64,000 nt of DNA from positions 248,001-312,000 of the forward strand of contig MU405226.1 of NCBI GenBank assembly GCA_022836615.1, in the 5' to 3' direction. The notes below the pieces were generated by a model, which was given only the letters and a program-made list of their open reading frames with translations, did no database searches and was not told the origin of the DNA. A program made the position numbers and the translations under genes. Source of the DNA: Annulohypoxylon bovei var. microspora. Lineage: Eukaryota; Ascomycota; Sordariomycetes; Xylariales; Hypoxylaceae. This document shows positions 1 to 11,990 of the stretch, piece after piece; positions within the stretch are counted from its first letter, which is position 1; every line of letters begins with the position of its first letter.

Positions 1-56
1 ATATGAATTAAAATTTCTGTAAGGAGTCTTCAACCTCTTCTAACGCTTAATTCCAG

Positions 57-1343
57 AAAAAGAAGGTGAAGGGTTCGAGTACCAAGACTAAGGTATGCGA
101 AATACTCCAAGGAACTTCACGGAACCTTCATCTGACTTTACTATAGGAAGAGAAGAAGAAACAGCACGCAATGGTGGATAGATACAACACGCTCGCTCGA
201 TCTTCGAAGTACAAGGCTTTGCATAGAGCTGTACTGTCTACTGTTAAGAGTCCTTCAGAGAAGGCGGCCATTGCCCAGGCCGCACTAGTCAACTGGGAAG
301 ATATGATGGCAGAGGGCGTCAGTAAAGACAACGACCCCGAGACGATGAAGAGCCATCTCGCGAAGGCTAAAAGACCGGATTTCAAGACGAAAAGTAAGAA
401 ACCAATACAAAATATCGAACACAGTTATCAAAATACTAACAATACTAGTTTAACTTCTTCATCGGAGGCAACTGGCGTGGAGGCGGAACGACGGAGAGAT
501 GACTCGATCATCTCTGATATTGACGAGACACAATGCGTGCAACAGAAAACGGTTGCGGAAGGCCACAAGTTTGAGTACGCTCTCTACATAGCAAACAATA
601 CACAGTCCCTTGCACGCTCTGACATTCGCGAAAATGCTACACAATTGCCAGAGTCCTTCACGGACCGTGAACAAGCCAACGCAAAGCTCCTCGAGCTCAC
701 CCGGTATGAAAACTTCGAAGGTGATATAGACGCCGTCACTCGTAGGAATATCTTTGAATACACCCCGCTCAAACTGCTCAAGGCAGAGCTCACGCTGACT
801 ACCGGAGAAGAGCGCGTCTTCTGGGTAGATAGACATCTCGTAGATCTACAAAAGCTCACTAAGCGACAACAGAGGTCGAAGAAGTGGTCTGCCAAGCGGC
901 CTGCGCTGCCGCATTTCATCGTAGAGTGCGAGTTCATGACCCGTAGCATCAGCGAAACTCCTCAACAACCTTCAAGCGATGATAACGTAGACGGCGATAT
1001 CACGATGTCTGACGAAGTAGTCGGCGTCGAGACCGGCGACCTCGAGCTAGAACGACTGCCGCTCGCCACGTTCACCGACAGGACGCTAGCCAACGACCAC
1101 GCCGGCATGCTGTTCCTCCGCCACTCGGCCATCCGCGAGGAGATCCGCGGACCCCTAGACGACTTCTGGTGGGTGAACAACCCGGTCGCGGTGCACAGGG
1201 AGGCGGAGAAGAAGATAGGGAAAAGGGACGGGCTTTACGCCGCGGAGCTGTACACGATGGATATGAATACCCGGTTGGGGTTCGACTGGATCAGGGTCGC
1301 GGTCTACGCGGTGGATGATGTGACTGGGCCGCTGAATATCTAA
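57..1343 (+). CDS. Unrecognised protein, 5' end lost at window edge
   Basis: An open frame from the ATG at 171 to the stop at 1343 gives 390 residues. I do not recognise the family and propose no function. The gene probably starts outside the window. Bases 147-170 (after a TATAG acceptor) and 57-92 (after a TTCCAG acceptor at 51-56, ending at a GTATGC donor) are in the same phase and encode a Lys-rich stretch that runs into the ATG, so a 93-146 intron is likely. The middle (about residues 75-125) is polar and low in complexity. The C-terminal third has an acidic linker followed by a tryptophan-containing block (DDFWWVNN) and a hydrophobic end (RVAVYAVDDV) that look folded. Codon use is ordinary for the window. 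Confidence is good that it is coding and low on the exact 5' structure. Confidence 0.6.
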
Positions 1344-2736
1344 GATAGGGGTGGGTGGTTGGGGATCTGGTCTACGGCTAAATTTATGGAGGTGGAGGGT
1401 TTTCACGATGGCTTGGGATGGTGGTTTGCAGATGCGAATGCTTTTCTATTCAATTTGATCATAAGGTGCTATGCAAATGCTACACGTTGATTTCTTCGAA
1501 TACTTGCCTTCATCGGTGGCACGATCAAACAGCAGAAATATCATAGCACTAGAAATACAAAATTGCGAGAAATTCAAAATAAGTACTTAAAACGGGGTTC
1601 TAAATGCTGACCGGAGGATGCCCCAGGAGAACGATCAGGAGTCGAGCACAGTAATTTTTAATAAATCTAGATGGGAAATTCCTAGGGTTAGTAAATTCGT
1701 AAAACACCCAATAGTAAGCCCGTAATAGGTAACAGCAGCTCAATACATGATACGGGAGAATGTAAAGCTGCAAAATATCGGCATGCCGGTCCGGGCCGGG
1801 CAGCTGACTGATGCACGCCCCCGAGAAATTTACCTAATTAGGAAGTACCGGTACCGGCCGATGTTATACGGCACCGGATTCCTTTCGGCAAAGTAAGTGT
1901 ATCGAGGCAGCTGCAACTGTTCCCTAGCAACCAGTCATGTTACCTATTTCACGGAAAGTGATTGATATTGCTTAGTTACTTAGTACTTAGTAGTGAATGA
2001 TAATGACATGTGTCACTAAACTTAGAATCCTAAGTTCTAATCTTACAAATTAGGTACTATCATGTCAGTTTTTAAGGTATTCTCGTCATCGTCAAACAAA
2101 TCCTCACATTCCCTTTCATCATAATGGTAGTGCATAGGAAGATTGAGGTAAGCGTAATATTGTATGGTGCACCTTTTGATGGTGATGATTATAAAAACTA
2201 TAGTAAACTACCAGGTACCTCTGAGGTCGGGGCCAAAAGTTTGGCACATCCCCGGGGCTGCCAATGGGCCAAACCCGTATAAATTGACATATACTTGCAC
2301 CGTGTAGCGTTTTTCTTTGGTAGTTAAGCTGCCCGGGCTATAGCGGTTAGTATCTACTAAAATATAGTGGACAAATTACTATTAGGTCTAAGTCTTAGCC
2401 ACAGGTTAATGCAGTGTTTACCCATTTCTTATTTGATCACGCACTGGGTAAGGAACGTGGCTGATGTGCTGAACTTTTGGCCCCCAAATATGGATGCCCT
2501 CATTCTTTGTTCGAATCATATCATGGAGTACGTATTATTTAGTAAAATCAATATATTCGGCCAAGTCCTTCTGAGAGGACAATGGATGCATCATTTCGTC
2601 AACCTCGCCCCCTTATAATACAATTATACACTGAAATACAAGGCCTAGGCGTCTCGCCTAGAGGTATGTCATAAATACCAGGGTCACCCTCGATACTAAC
2701 CATCGTCATGACCCATTAGTCTTCGACCGCCGTTCG
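1344..2736. other. Gene-free interval (convergent 3' ends)
   Basis: About 1.4 kb between two convergent genes. I see no RNA gene, inverted repeat or convincing coding frame. A short GC-rich patch around 1780-1880 with GGTCCGGGCCGGGC-type sequence stands out from the AT-rich surroundings. The 83-codon frame near 2367-2618 has no start context or family resemblance. Confidence 0.5.
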
Positions 2737-5700
2737 TTATGTCATCGTCTTGAGGAAGCCATCTAGATCGAAGCTTTCCTCGTATTGACGGTTATCCCAG
2801 AGCTCTCCCAAGTCATCCGCCCACGCCTTTTTACCTGGAGCTCTCACGTCTCCTGTCTCCACGTCCACCATGTCTTCCTCGCGTCCCTCAACGGCGTTAT
2901 TAGGTTTATCGGATAACAAGTTAGGTCCCGAATCGCCCAGACTGAAGAGGTCTAATATCTGATCCGTGTCCATAGTTCCCTTAAGGGATGAGTTAGCAGC
3001 CATCTTCAACACGATAGGGGCACGTCACTTACCAAGCCAGCATTCTGTTGATTCACGACGGTAGATGCAACATCTATCTTGAATGCTTGAAGGCTATATC
3101 AAGAAGTTAGTAACAGTTAAATCGACATAGATATTTATACGCACCTTAAGATCTTTTCTTCTAAAGTACCTCTCGTGATCAGTCGGTACACGTTGACGAC
3201 CTTCTTCTGTCCGATTCGATGGGCGCGATCCATAGCTTGTAAGTCTCGTTGAGGATTCCAGTCATGCTCGACAAAAATGACAGTATCTGCTCCGGTAAGG
3301 TTGAGACCCAGTCCACCAACACTAGTAGTGAGGAGTAAACAGTCATAGGAAGGATCCTTGTTGAACTTGTTCACGATACCCTGTCTCTTGTTCGCCTCAA
3401 CCGAGCCATCGAGTCGCAGGTAGGAAACGGAAGGTAGCATGCGCTTCAATACTGTATTTTGGACCATGTCAAGCATCTCTTTCATTTGGCAGAAGATTAA
3501 GGCGCGGTGCGGCTTGATTGGCTGGTAAAGTGGGTCATTGGAATCGGTGCCCTCAATTCCAATACCGCAATCAACTAACAGATCTTTGAGAGCGGTTAAC
3601 TTAGGAGCATGCACCGGGTCTTCTATGCTGGTTCCTTGTTTGGCAAGGAAACGTTGGGTATCGGCGTAAAGTTTGTTGTTTGGTGTCATGACAAGGGCCG
3701 GGGAGTTACATAGCTTTCGCATGTACTGTAATGCTTGGAAGATATGTTGCTTGGATTCTTTGTCTTCTTTGCCAGCTTCTTCCGTGAGCTTCTTGCCCTG
3801 CTTCTTGCTAAAATCATCGAAGAGCTTCCTCTGTAGATCACTGAGATCACAGTAGTAGTTTTGTAGGATCTTAGGGGGGAGGTCATCAAGAACCTCTTCT
3901 TTCAAACGACGAAGTAAGAATGGCAGGACCTGCTTGTGTAGAGCCTCGATTGCTAAGGCGCCGGCTTCCTGCTCTTTTGACGAGGCCTTACTGAAACGAC
4001 TGGCAGCAATTGGTTTTGCAAACCGATCTAAGAATACCTTCTCAGCCCCGAGGAAGCCAGGCATCAGGAAGTCGAAGAGGGACCAGAGCTCCAGGACATT
4101 GTTCTGGATTGGCGTACCAGTTAGGATCAATCGATGATTGCTAGCGAACTTCTTGACGGCAAGGGAAATCTTCGCTTTGGGGTTTTTGATTAAATGACCT
4201 TCATCGAGGACGATATAATTCCAACTCTGTTTCTCAAGAAATTCGGAGTCGTTACGGCAAACTTCGTAGGAGGTAATTACGACGTCAGTCGATGCGAATT
4301 GAGTGGCCTTGGCCCTTCTGTCCGCAGGGGGTCCCACGAAAGCGGTGACGCTTAGGAACGGTGCGAAGGTCTTCAGCTCTTGTTGCCAATGCCCCGAAAG
4401 CGTCGGTGGACAGACGATAAGAGACGGGAGCTTTCGCACATCTGAAGCGCCAGTCCTCTTAAACTCCTCTTCTCTGTTGTAATGATCGCTTGCAACAATA
4501 CAAAGAGTCTGGAGAGTCTTTCCGAGCCCCATGTCGTCGCAAAGGATGCCATGCAGATGATATTTATTGAGGAAATGAAGCCAATTGACACCTTCTTGCT
4601 GGTATGAACGTAACTCGGCATTAATTGCGACTGGGATTTTGAACGGCTCGACTTTCTTGGGATCAAGAAGTTGGGCAATAAATGTCCTTTCGCGGTCCCT
4701 GCCTTTCAGTAACTCCTCGGAGAGACCAGGGGGGTCGGGAATGCCGGCCTCAAGAGGCACAAGTTTAACCAACGTGGCAAAGGATGTAGTTGCGATTAGG
4801 CGAATGTCATTGTCCGAGTCGCTCATGCGGCCTAAAACGGGCACAATGAGGAAGATAACATAAGGTAAGATGCCGTCACCCATGACAGCAATCAGGTGGT
4901 AAATGACCTCTATTGCACCTTGACGGAACTGTAGATCGACGGGATTATTGATTGAAGGTAGGACCTTTTCCACAAGAGCAGTCATGCCCTCAACAGTAAT
5001 GACACTGCAGATAGTCGCCAGGCATTTTGCAGCCATGTATCGGAACACAGAAAGTTCCGAATGAAGCGATTTGATAATTAGCGGAACTTGTTGCATGACA
5101 AACGGATAGAGTGCTTTATCCAAGGTTGGTGTCATGGTCCGGATGACTGACATGGCATCTACAATTTCCTGGCCGAAGGTGCTTTCAGGATCCTTCGCCT
5201 CGGCAGGCAGTTCTCCTGAGAAAGCTTTGATTAACGGTTCTTCCATAAATCTTTTCAAGCTTGGGACTGTGTCAAATATATCTGCGCCGAACGTGCGTGA
5301 GAGAATTTCAAGAGCCTCTTTGGCTCCCCGTCGGGTTATACGAGCACCCCTAGCCTCCCGGGCGAATTTGGCGGCATCAGAACCATGGTCAACTCTATCC
5401 TCTTCTTTTTGCATAGATAATATGATATTGGTCTTCGTTGCGTGACCTGGGAACTCGGGAGTCTCGGCTACCTCGACGCAAGAGAATTTGACCAAATTGG
5501 AAACAACCTTGTCTGCAGGACCCCGACGACCCTTATCGGTAAACAGTTGGACCAGTCGACCAATCGTGTCAGCGGAGCGAGTTTGTAGCTGTTGGTTTTC
5601 TTCAAGTTTAATGCTATCCATAATAGCCTTAATTACTGGGCTTGGCTTCTTAGGCAGTACTTTCATCGCTATAAGAGCGCACGCTGCCGCCGCCTTGATA

Positions 5701-8700
5701 CGAACATCGCGGGTGTCTTTGATAGATTTAGCCTCCTCGATGGCTGTTACTGTGCTAGCTCGGATTTCGGTGAGCTGACTACTAATAATTAAGCGTTGCG
5801 CTGGTGCCATGGCCTTCTTGAGTCGTTCGTAATCTTCATTAATACACTTGTCTGCCGTGGAAAGAGAGAAAGCCCCTGGGCCTGCTTCTGCCTCGCCTTG
5901 CACGACGACAGCAAGAGCTGGAAGCTTGTTTTGAGGCACTTTCCCATGATCCCTAAAGAGATTAATGAGTTGTTGGCATTGCGATCGTACCCGTTGCACA
6001 TAGTTGACTAGATCGCGATAGTGGGAAGGCCGATCGAAATCTATCATCTTTTGTAGCCCATTCGCATATCTTGGCGCCTCGATCTGAGAAGTAACAGAAC
6101 TTCGGGCATACTCATCGATCACTATGCACGCGGCGAGCTGGGTGGATGAATTAGATGATGTAAGTCCCGGGACTAGTGTGGCGTCAAAGGAATCTAGGTA
6201 CTGCGTAGGTACGAAAGACATAATCATGCCCATCGCCGTGGCAGCTGACACCCGGGAGCGGATAAGTGTATCCATGCCGACGAGGTCCACGTCTCCCTGC
6301 ATCATGTGGCCATCGAGATCATGGGAGTGAGATGTGGGGAGCGGGTCGTCGACTTTAGTCGACTTCTTTCGCCTCTTCGTAGCCCGATCTGCATCTGGTT
6401 CGGAGCCCTTGCGTGCAACTGAAGGAGCAAAACCAGGTACGGAATAAGTGCCACCTGAGGGCTTTAGGAAGAGTGTACCATTCATGGGTAAAGGATGTCG
6501 AGAGACTCCTACGGGATGTAGAGTAAGTTGCATAAGAGCGTCGATGTGAGGAACAAATTCGCGCGCGAGATTCTCGGGGTCCTTGGCCAAGCATCTAACC
6601 AGAGCAGTCCATAACTCCATGGACATACTAAGAGTCTCTCGGTCACGCTCCACGAGTATATTCTGGAATGTCAATCGGAGAATCCTCCCGTCAAGCCAGC
6701 CTTGAGACTCTACGCCGAGATTGACAAAAGTCATCAAGGCCTTTAGGACAGCAAGACGAACTGAAGTGATGGTGTGGCGTAGGAATGGGTAGAGCCGTGG
6801 TACTAGGAGAGTGAAAGACCTCTCCTCGTCTTGCTCGGCTGAATTCTTCATTGCCTCTAGGACCTCCGGGAAACTGCAAAGAGTAGCCAAGAGATCCATG
6901 ATCTTACCCGTACTAGCGCTTAAGTCATCGCCCAAACTAGATAGACTTTCCCATACGATGTTAATTAGCTCGTTTAGTGCTGCTGACTTGAGCGTGACGA
7001 ACTCCTGGGCTATAGGAATTAATGTTGCCGCGCTGACAGATCGAACGTCATCATCGTTGTCACTAAGGCCTTTCATAACCGCATCAACTATGCCATCGAT
7101 CATGTCGTTGTGTTGTAGTAATAAATCTTTCCTAACAGCAACAACGTACCGTAAGCCCACCATACCACCGTGACAGACGGGCCAGACAGGTCTGTCTAAA
7201 TCAAGGTCCTGCTGCATCACCATTCGCAATAAAATGCGGTAGATGTTATAAACGGATTGTGGTGGCAGGTGCTTTAGAAATGAGCCTAAAGTTTGGCCGA
7301 CAGTCTCTCGAATCGGAGCAACAGACGTGTCGGAGGCATAGTCGGTAAATCTGTCCAACATGAGCACACAGCAGAGCCGACAAGCCATGTCATCGAGCCA
7401 TTTTTTATTAAGCGCGTCGTTCTCGGTTCTCGACTTCCCTCTTAGACGACCGGCTCCGGCGCCATGCACTCGAAGTAATTCTCGAAGGCCTAATGCGGCA
7501 CCGTGACGTGTCTCCCACTGCGTATCAAAGATATCGATTTTAAGAAACTCGCAAAGACGTTCATACGGCCATTCTGATCCCTCAAGTTCATCCTCTGTCT
7601 CGATTTCCGTTTTGATGGGAACGACTTGACCCTTAAATTCGGAAACGATTTTGGTGTCCTCATCAATGTCAGCTGGCCGGTCGAGATTGAAGTAATCCGT
7701 TTTTCCACTCTTTTTTTGATCAGCGTCTAGCATCGGGGTGTCGTCGAGCGCATCCGATCCTGCAGTATAGGACCGACGTATGGACAAGTCGCCAAACCCG
7801 CTCTTCCCTTGTGCCGCTTTTTGCGCATCTCTCTTCCGTTTTCGCTTCAGGACATTCAGCTGCCGAGCACTGAGACCGGACTCTTCTGTTGGTTGACCGG
7901 GCGGAACACTGGCGATGCTGTTCTGGCGAGATAGACCATTTGCGGGGTTAGGATCTTGCGGCGTGAAGGGACTAGCTGATTTTTCAACCGCGATCGGTAT
8001 CTCCTCATCTTCGAATAGTCTGCCTAGTAATCCCAGTCGACCCGTGAGGGTCTTTTTTTGGTGAGAAAGTCGAGCCTGGGGATCAAGGCTTGCAAGACCA
8101 TAATCTACATTACCTGTCCTCAGCAGCTCTCTTCCATATTTGAGTACAGTCGAGACATCTAATGACTCAGGCCTGAAATACTCATCTGAAGATATTGGTG
8201 ATATGTCGTCTTCTTCCTTTTTTATGAAACCATTTTCTCCGCTAGGCTCTTCCTTCTTTGATGCCGTGGGATCCTCATCTTCGTTGGGATCATAGAAAGG
8301 GGCATTCTCAATAATCTTGCCAAGAGCCTTAGCTGCAGTAGCTCGAGTATCCCAATCTTTATGACGAAGATAAGGTACCACTCGTGACAATAAATTAAAG
8401 AGTTCTTCGGGATGCTGTTTTTGCCAGTCTGCTAATTGGCTGACGGCGGTATCCTTTATCAACTTCGTACTACCTGTCTCAAGGATCCTATCAAAGGGTC
8501 AGCCGTCAGACATCAGACTACATGGCGAAGACCGATGCGGATGGTTAAACTGAGATCCTCATAGTTGTCCTCGGCCGGGACTATGGGTGAGCAGGAAACA
8601 ATTCATAATTACTTACGTAACGAGACGATCAAGCCTGTGATACGATTCATGTGTCAGCGTAGGTTTCTTAATTTACATTGTGAGAGGGTAGGCAAATCTC

Positions 8701-8713
8701 ACCTGGACGTCAT
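2737..8713 (-). CDS. mot1: MOT1/BTAF1 TBP-removing Swi2/Snf2 ATPase
   Basis: Spliced length is 1,891 aa, usual for the family. Proposed exons on the minus strand: 8713-8703, 8634-8617, 8487-3145, 3093-3033 and 2979-2737; all phases close. The first two exons are only 11 and 18 nt and rebuild the conserved start MTSRLDRLVTILETGSTK. The N-terminal two thirds are HEAT-type repeats (e.g. VVPYLRHKDWDTRATAAKALGKI near residue 45). The ATPase follows: Walker A in DDMGLGKT near residue 1,330, the Mot1-type box II DEGH near 1,435 (rather than DEAH), and helicase-C GLGLNLTGAD...DRAHRIGQ near 1,740-1,770. The C-terminus (ELWDNRQYEESFDLDGF) is typical. In the known family, Mot1 uses ATP to strip TATA-binding protein from DNA in the nucleus. 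The last two introns use GTGCGT and GTAAGT donors, the final one with a CTAAC branch point and an AAG acceptor. Divergent from smc3 across 3.3 kb. Confidence 0.96.
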
Positions 8714-11700
8714 TTTCACAAGTCACACCGAGGCTACCGGGGCCAATATCAGGCAGAAACTCAGCTCATAATAGCGGTCTATAAGTCTGTATTAGTACTG
8801 CATATCCTCAAGTATATATATGTCTAATACATTGAGCGTAAACAAATCGTGGCTCAGACGGGGGATCTTCAATGTGGAACTTCGGATCTTGAACTCGCAC
8901 ATCTATTGAAAGTCGCATGTAAGTGAAAAGGGCTATTGTGATTGGACAAGCTACCATGTAGCATGTAGCCAATACGACATCAGTTTTCCCTCCGCGACTA
9001 AGCCTCCTAAAGACATTTATGCGCTCCCTTGAGAACATTGAATTCAAGCAAGCACTTGCACTTGATAGCTCAAGGCGATTTTGATATTAATGGGGACGAC
9101 TAGATTATGACATCGTCTTCAAATAAGTGACGGTGATTATGAAGGGCGCATGGTGTAGAAATGGTTAGGTTATGTGATATACATATATATATCGGGGACA
9201 TGATGTTAAACCGAAACCCAAATGTGAGAGGATGCAGGAGAGGCGCGTACAATGCTGCATATAACGATAGAGCGAAAACAAACTTGATGTTGCAAAATAG
9301 ATAGAAGATAGAATAAATGAAATAAAATATAAAAAACAAAATGTAAAAATAATACATACCCTGTAGATATTTCGCGATGCTAACGATCTGCGATGCGATA
9401 GTCTTTTTTCATAAGTCCCGTGGTAATGAAAATAGACGAACGGGTTGGAAAAAGCTTGGTAAAATGAAAGACTCTCAAGTAGTACCGTGCATTGAACGAA
9501 GGACTTGAGTAGAGATTCGAATAAGAAAATATCCCGCGTCGTGGGACTTAATGGGTGTTTACGGTGTACTGGGTGTACCAGAATACCAGAAGAAACTGGA
9601 GAGTCGGCAGTGAATAGTTACCTAAAAGAGGCTCTGGGGAAACTTTTGAAAACTCTCAAATCAGAGGTCTTCGTATCATCAAAAAAAGGTGGATTGCAGA
9701 TTATCAACTCTTTTGACCTTTTCTCAGTGGTGGTTCGTGCACGATGCGCTTGATTGACTTGATTGACCTTTGATTGCTTTTAGGTTGGCGTAGGTTGACA
9801 GATTGACGGATTGGCGGATTGGCGGGTTGGCAGGTGATTTGGGGGCCGGGGTCTGTCGTGCCTGTCAGAAAAATAATATGACGGGATGTGCAGCAGCAAG
9901 TCGTCGCAGATGAGGGCACCGGCTTCCTTAATATTCCTGTACCTATGGATACTTTTATACACGTTGGGATCCGCCTTGGATGTTCTTGTTGGCCTGAGCT
10001 CCCACCGTCAGATACCAACCATTCCTAATTGGGTAGTCCACCCATAAAACTTCAACTGTCAGCAGCTGCGATGGCTTGAGTCAGGCCTGTCGGACCTGTC
10101 GGAGCCTTAAATAAGCTCAGGTTTAATACGTGTTGATCATTTTGGCCAGGAAGAAACTTGAAACTCTACCAAATATTGTTTTGTATTACAACATCATGAT
10201 ATCTAGAAACATTATATCGCCTACGGAATTTATTTATATGAATCTGGTTCGGCATTTACCATTGCATAAGCTACCAAGTAAAGCTTTCTTACCGCAAAAG
10301 CTAGGCAGAAAAGCAAGGTTTACCATGCAGTAGCTGGTAAGCACGAAGGTCAATATACTTATTCTGCAACCATTTTCTCATGTACCCTTGTACGTCGTGC
10401 AGGTCGTGTCCGAGTGCGTGCTTTCTCGCTTCATTTCTTAGCGTCACCAGCCTACAACGCTAAAGGCTAAAGCCGTCAAGGATCCACCACTCAGAAAATA
10501 TGGTGGCTTGTTGGAATGACGAGTTTCTTGGCCCCTTGCAAACGCCAAACTCCTGCAATATTCCTACCTGAGGATATGTCTACCATCTACCTTTAAGTTT
10601 AAGAGGCAATCGTTATCTAACATATTTAATTCTCTGCTTTTCTGTTGAAACCATCGCCCATAGACGCATTCTTCTCGTTCATCTCAGGTCCTAGGTAGCC
10701 TATGGTTTCTGTGCCGCAAGCTTGGCGAGATCGACTCAACAGCCGGGGGGTAGCAACGGGGGTCGATCAAAACACCAATATGGAATCGACCTAGATATTT
10801 TGGTGCTAGTAATCCGCACATCACGATATCCATCTAACCAGCCTCAAGACCTTTGCGGTGTAATGAAACCTTCAATCTTGAATGTGTAGGAAGACGGCAT
10901 GTTTCCCCCAATCAAGTATTCAAAATTAGCATATACGTGGTCAATTTTATCCATAAAACACACGTTCCTTTAATCGGAGTTTTTCTCAGCCTTTACCTAC
11001 TTAGGTACCTACTAGGTTGGTATTAATGGATGCTCCCGTGCACAAGGCTCCGGATCCAAGGGAGGATAATTCGAGTTGGGACAAAGCTTTTCTGCCTGCT
11101 GATTGTTTATTTGTTAGGTAGTATGTTAGGAATCTTCTCAAATACAATCGAAACTTAAAAGTCTAAGAGATCGAAACCACAATGTACCTAGTAGTAGCTT
11201 TAGTTGATATATCGATATGCCTTACTTCTAACTTAAGTAGCTTCTTAATTACCATGACAAATAAAAAGGCTCGATGACTTGGGCCGGTAAGAATGAATAC
11301 CTAGACTGTAATATCTAATAGAAATATTTCAAGCTCTTACAATGTATTTTCGATAAAGTCCCTACATACATAGGTGAATGGCCAAAGGTTCAATATTGAT
11401 TATATTAGGATTTGTTTTTCATTTATCTAGCTTTAGAGATAAAATTACCTAGATTCGAAGTCCTCATGACTTCAATATTCAGGGTGTTAAATCTATAACG
11501 ATATCGACGTGTACTAGAGGACGAGCATAATCCAAAGAAGTACGGAGACTCTGTAATAGAAAACATTAGGAAAGGCTTGAGATGGGGAAGTAAGGCTGAG
11601 GATTTCAACTCCCTCCGTATTTCGTATATTAACTGGTAGGTACTAGGTACGTACACAGGTAAACGGGCTTCATGTGATTGCAAAGCCACGAAGCCACAAT

Positions 11701-11990
11701 TCTACAATTCATGTGCGACCCTAGGTAAATTGCGGCTAGGTTAGCCTGCCTATTACTAACCCACCTAGGCAAGCACGCTAAGGTTCCCCCACTCCCGTCC
11801 TAAATTTCGCGCCTCAAAACGCGTCGGAATACATTTCCAGGTTACGTGACAAATTCGGGGTCTGGCGAACCATTCCTATTTCGCATTATCGCGATATTCC
11901 CAAAAATTCATTTCCAAGTACATGACTCTTGCGCGACAAATATTCTGACCTTGAATTCGAGCTGCCCGAACGGCAGCGCCCATCGCGACC
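8714..11990. other. Long gene-free interval between mot1 and smc3
   Basis: About 3.3 kb between divergent housekeeping genes. Only short frames occur (for example 8808-9047 minus and 9704-10018 minus), with no recognisable protein. The sequence is AT-rich with a simple A/T tract near 9300-9355, a short tandem repeat at 9793-9832 and several CCTAGG-type palindromes (10690, 11000, 11640, 11718). I see no RNA gene. It could hold a non-coding transcript or a decayed gene, but nothing in the sequence shows one. Confidence 0.5.
9793..9832. repeat. 8-bp tandem repeat (GATTGGCG-like, 5 units)
   Basis: Five consecutive 8-mers read GGTTGACA, GATTGACG, GATTGGCG, GATTGGCG, GGTTGGCA. One more unit (GGTTGGCG) sits two bases upstream at 9783-9790. 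The differences are mostly transitions. It is a short intergenic minisatellite with no visible function. Confidence 0.75.

Noticed and set aside
9704..10018. 104-codon minus frame between mot1 and smc3
   Set aside because: Spans the 8-bp tandem repeat (9793-9832); Pro/Arg/Thr runs without domain character.
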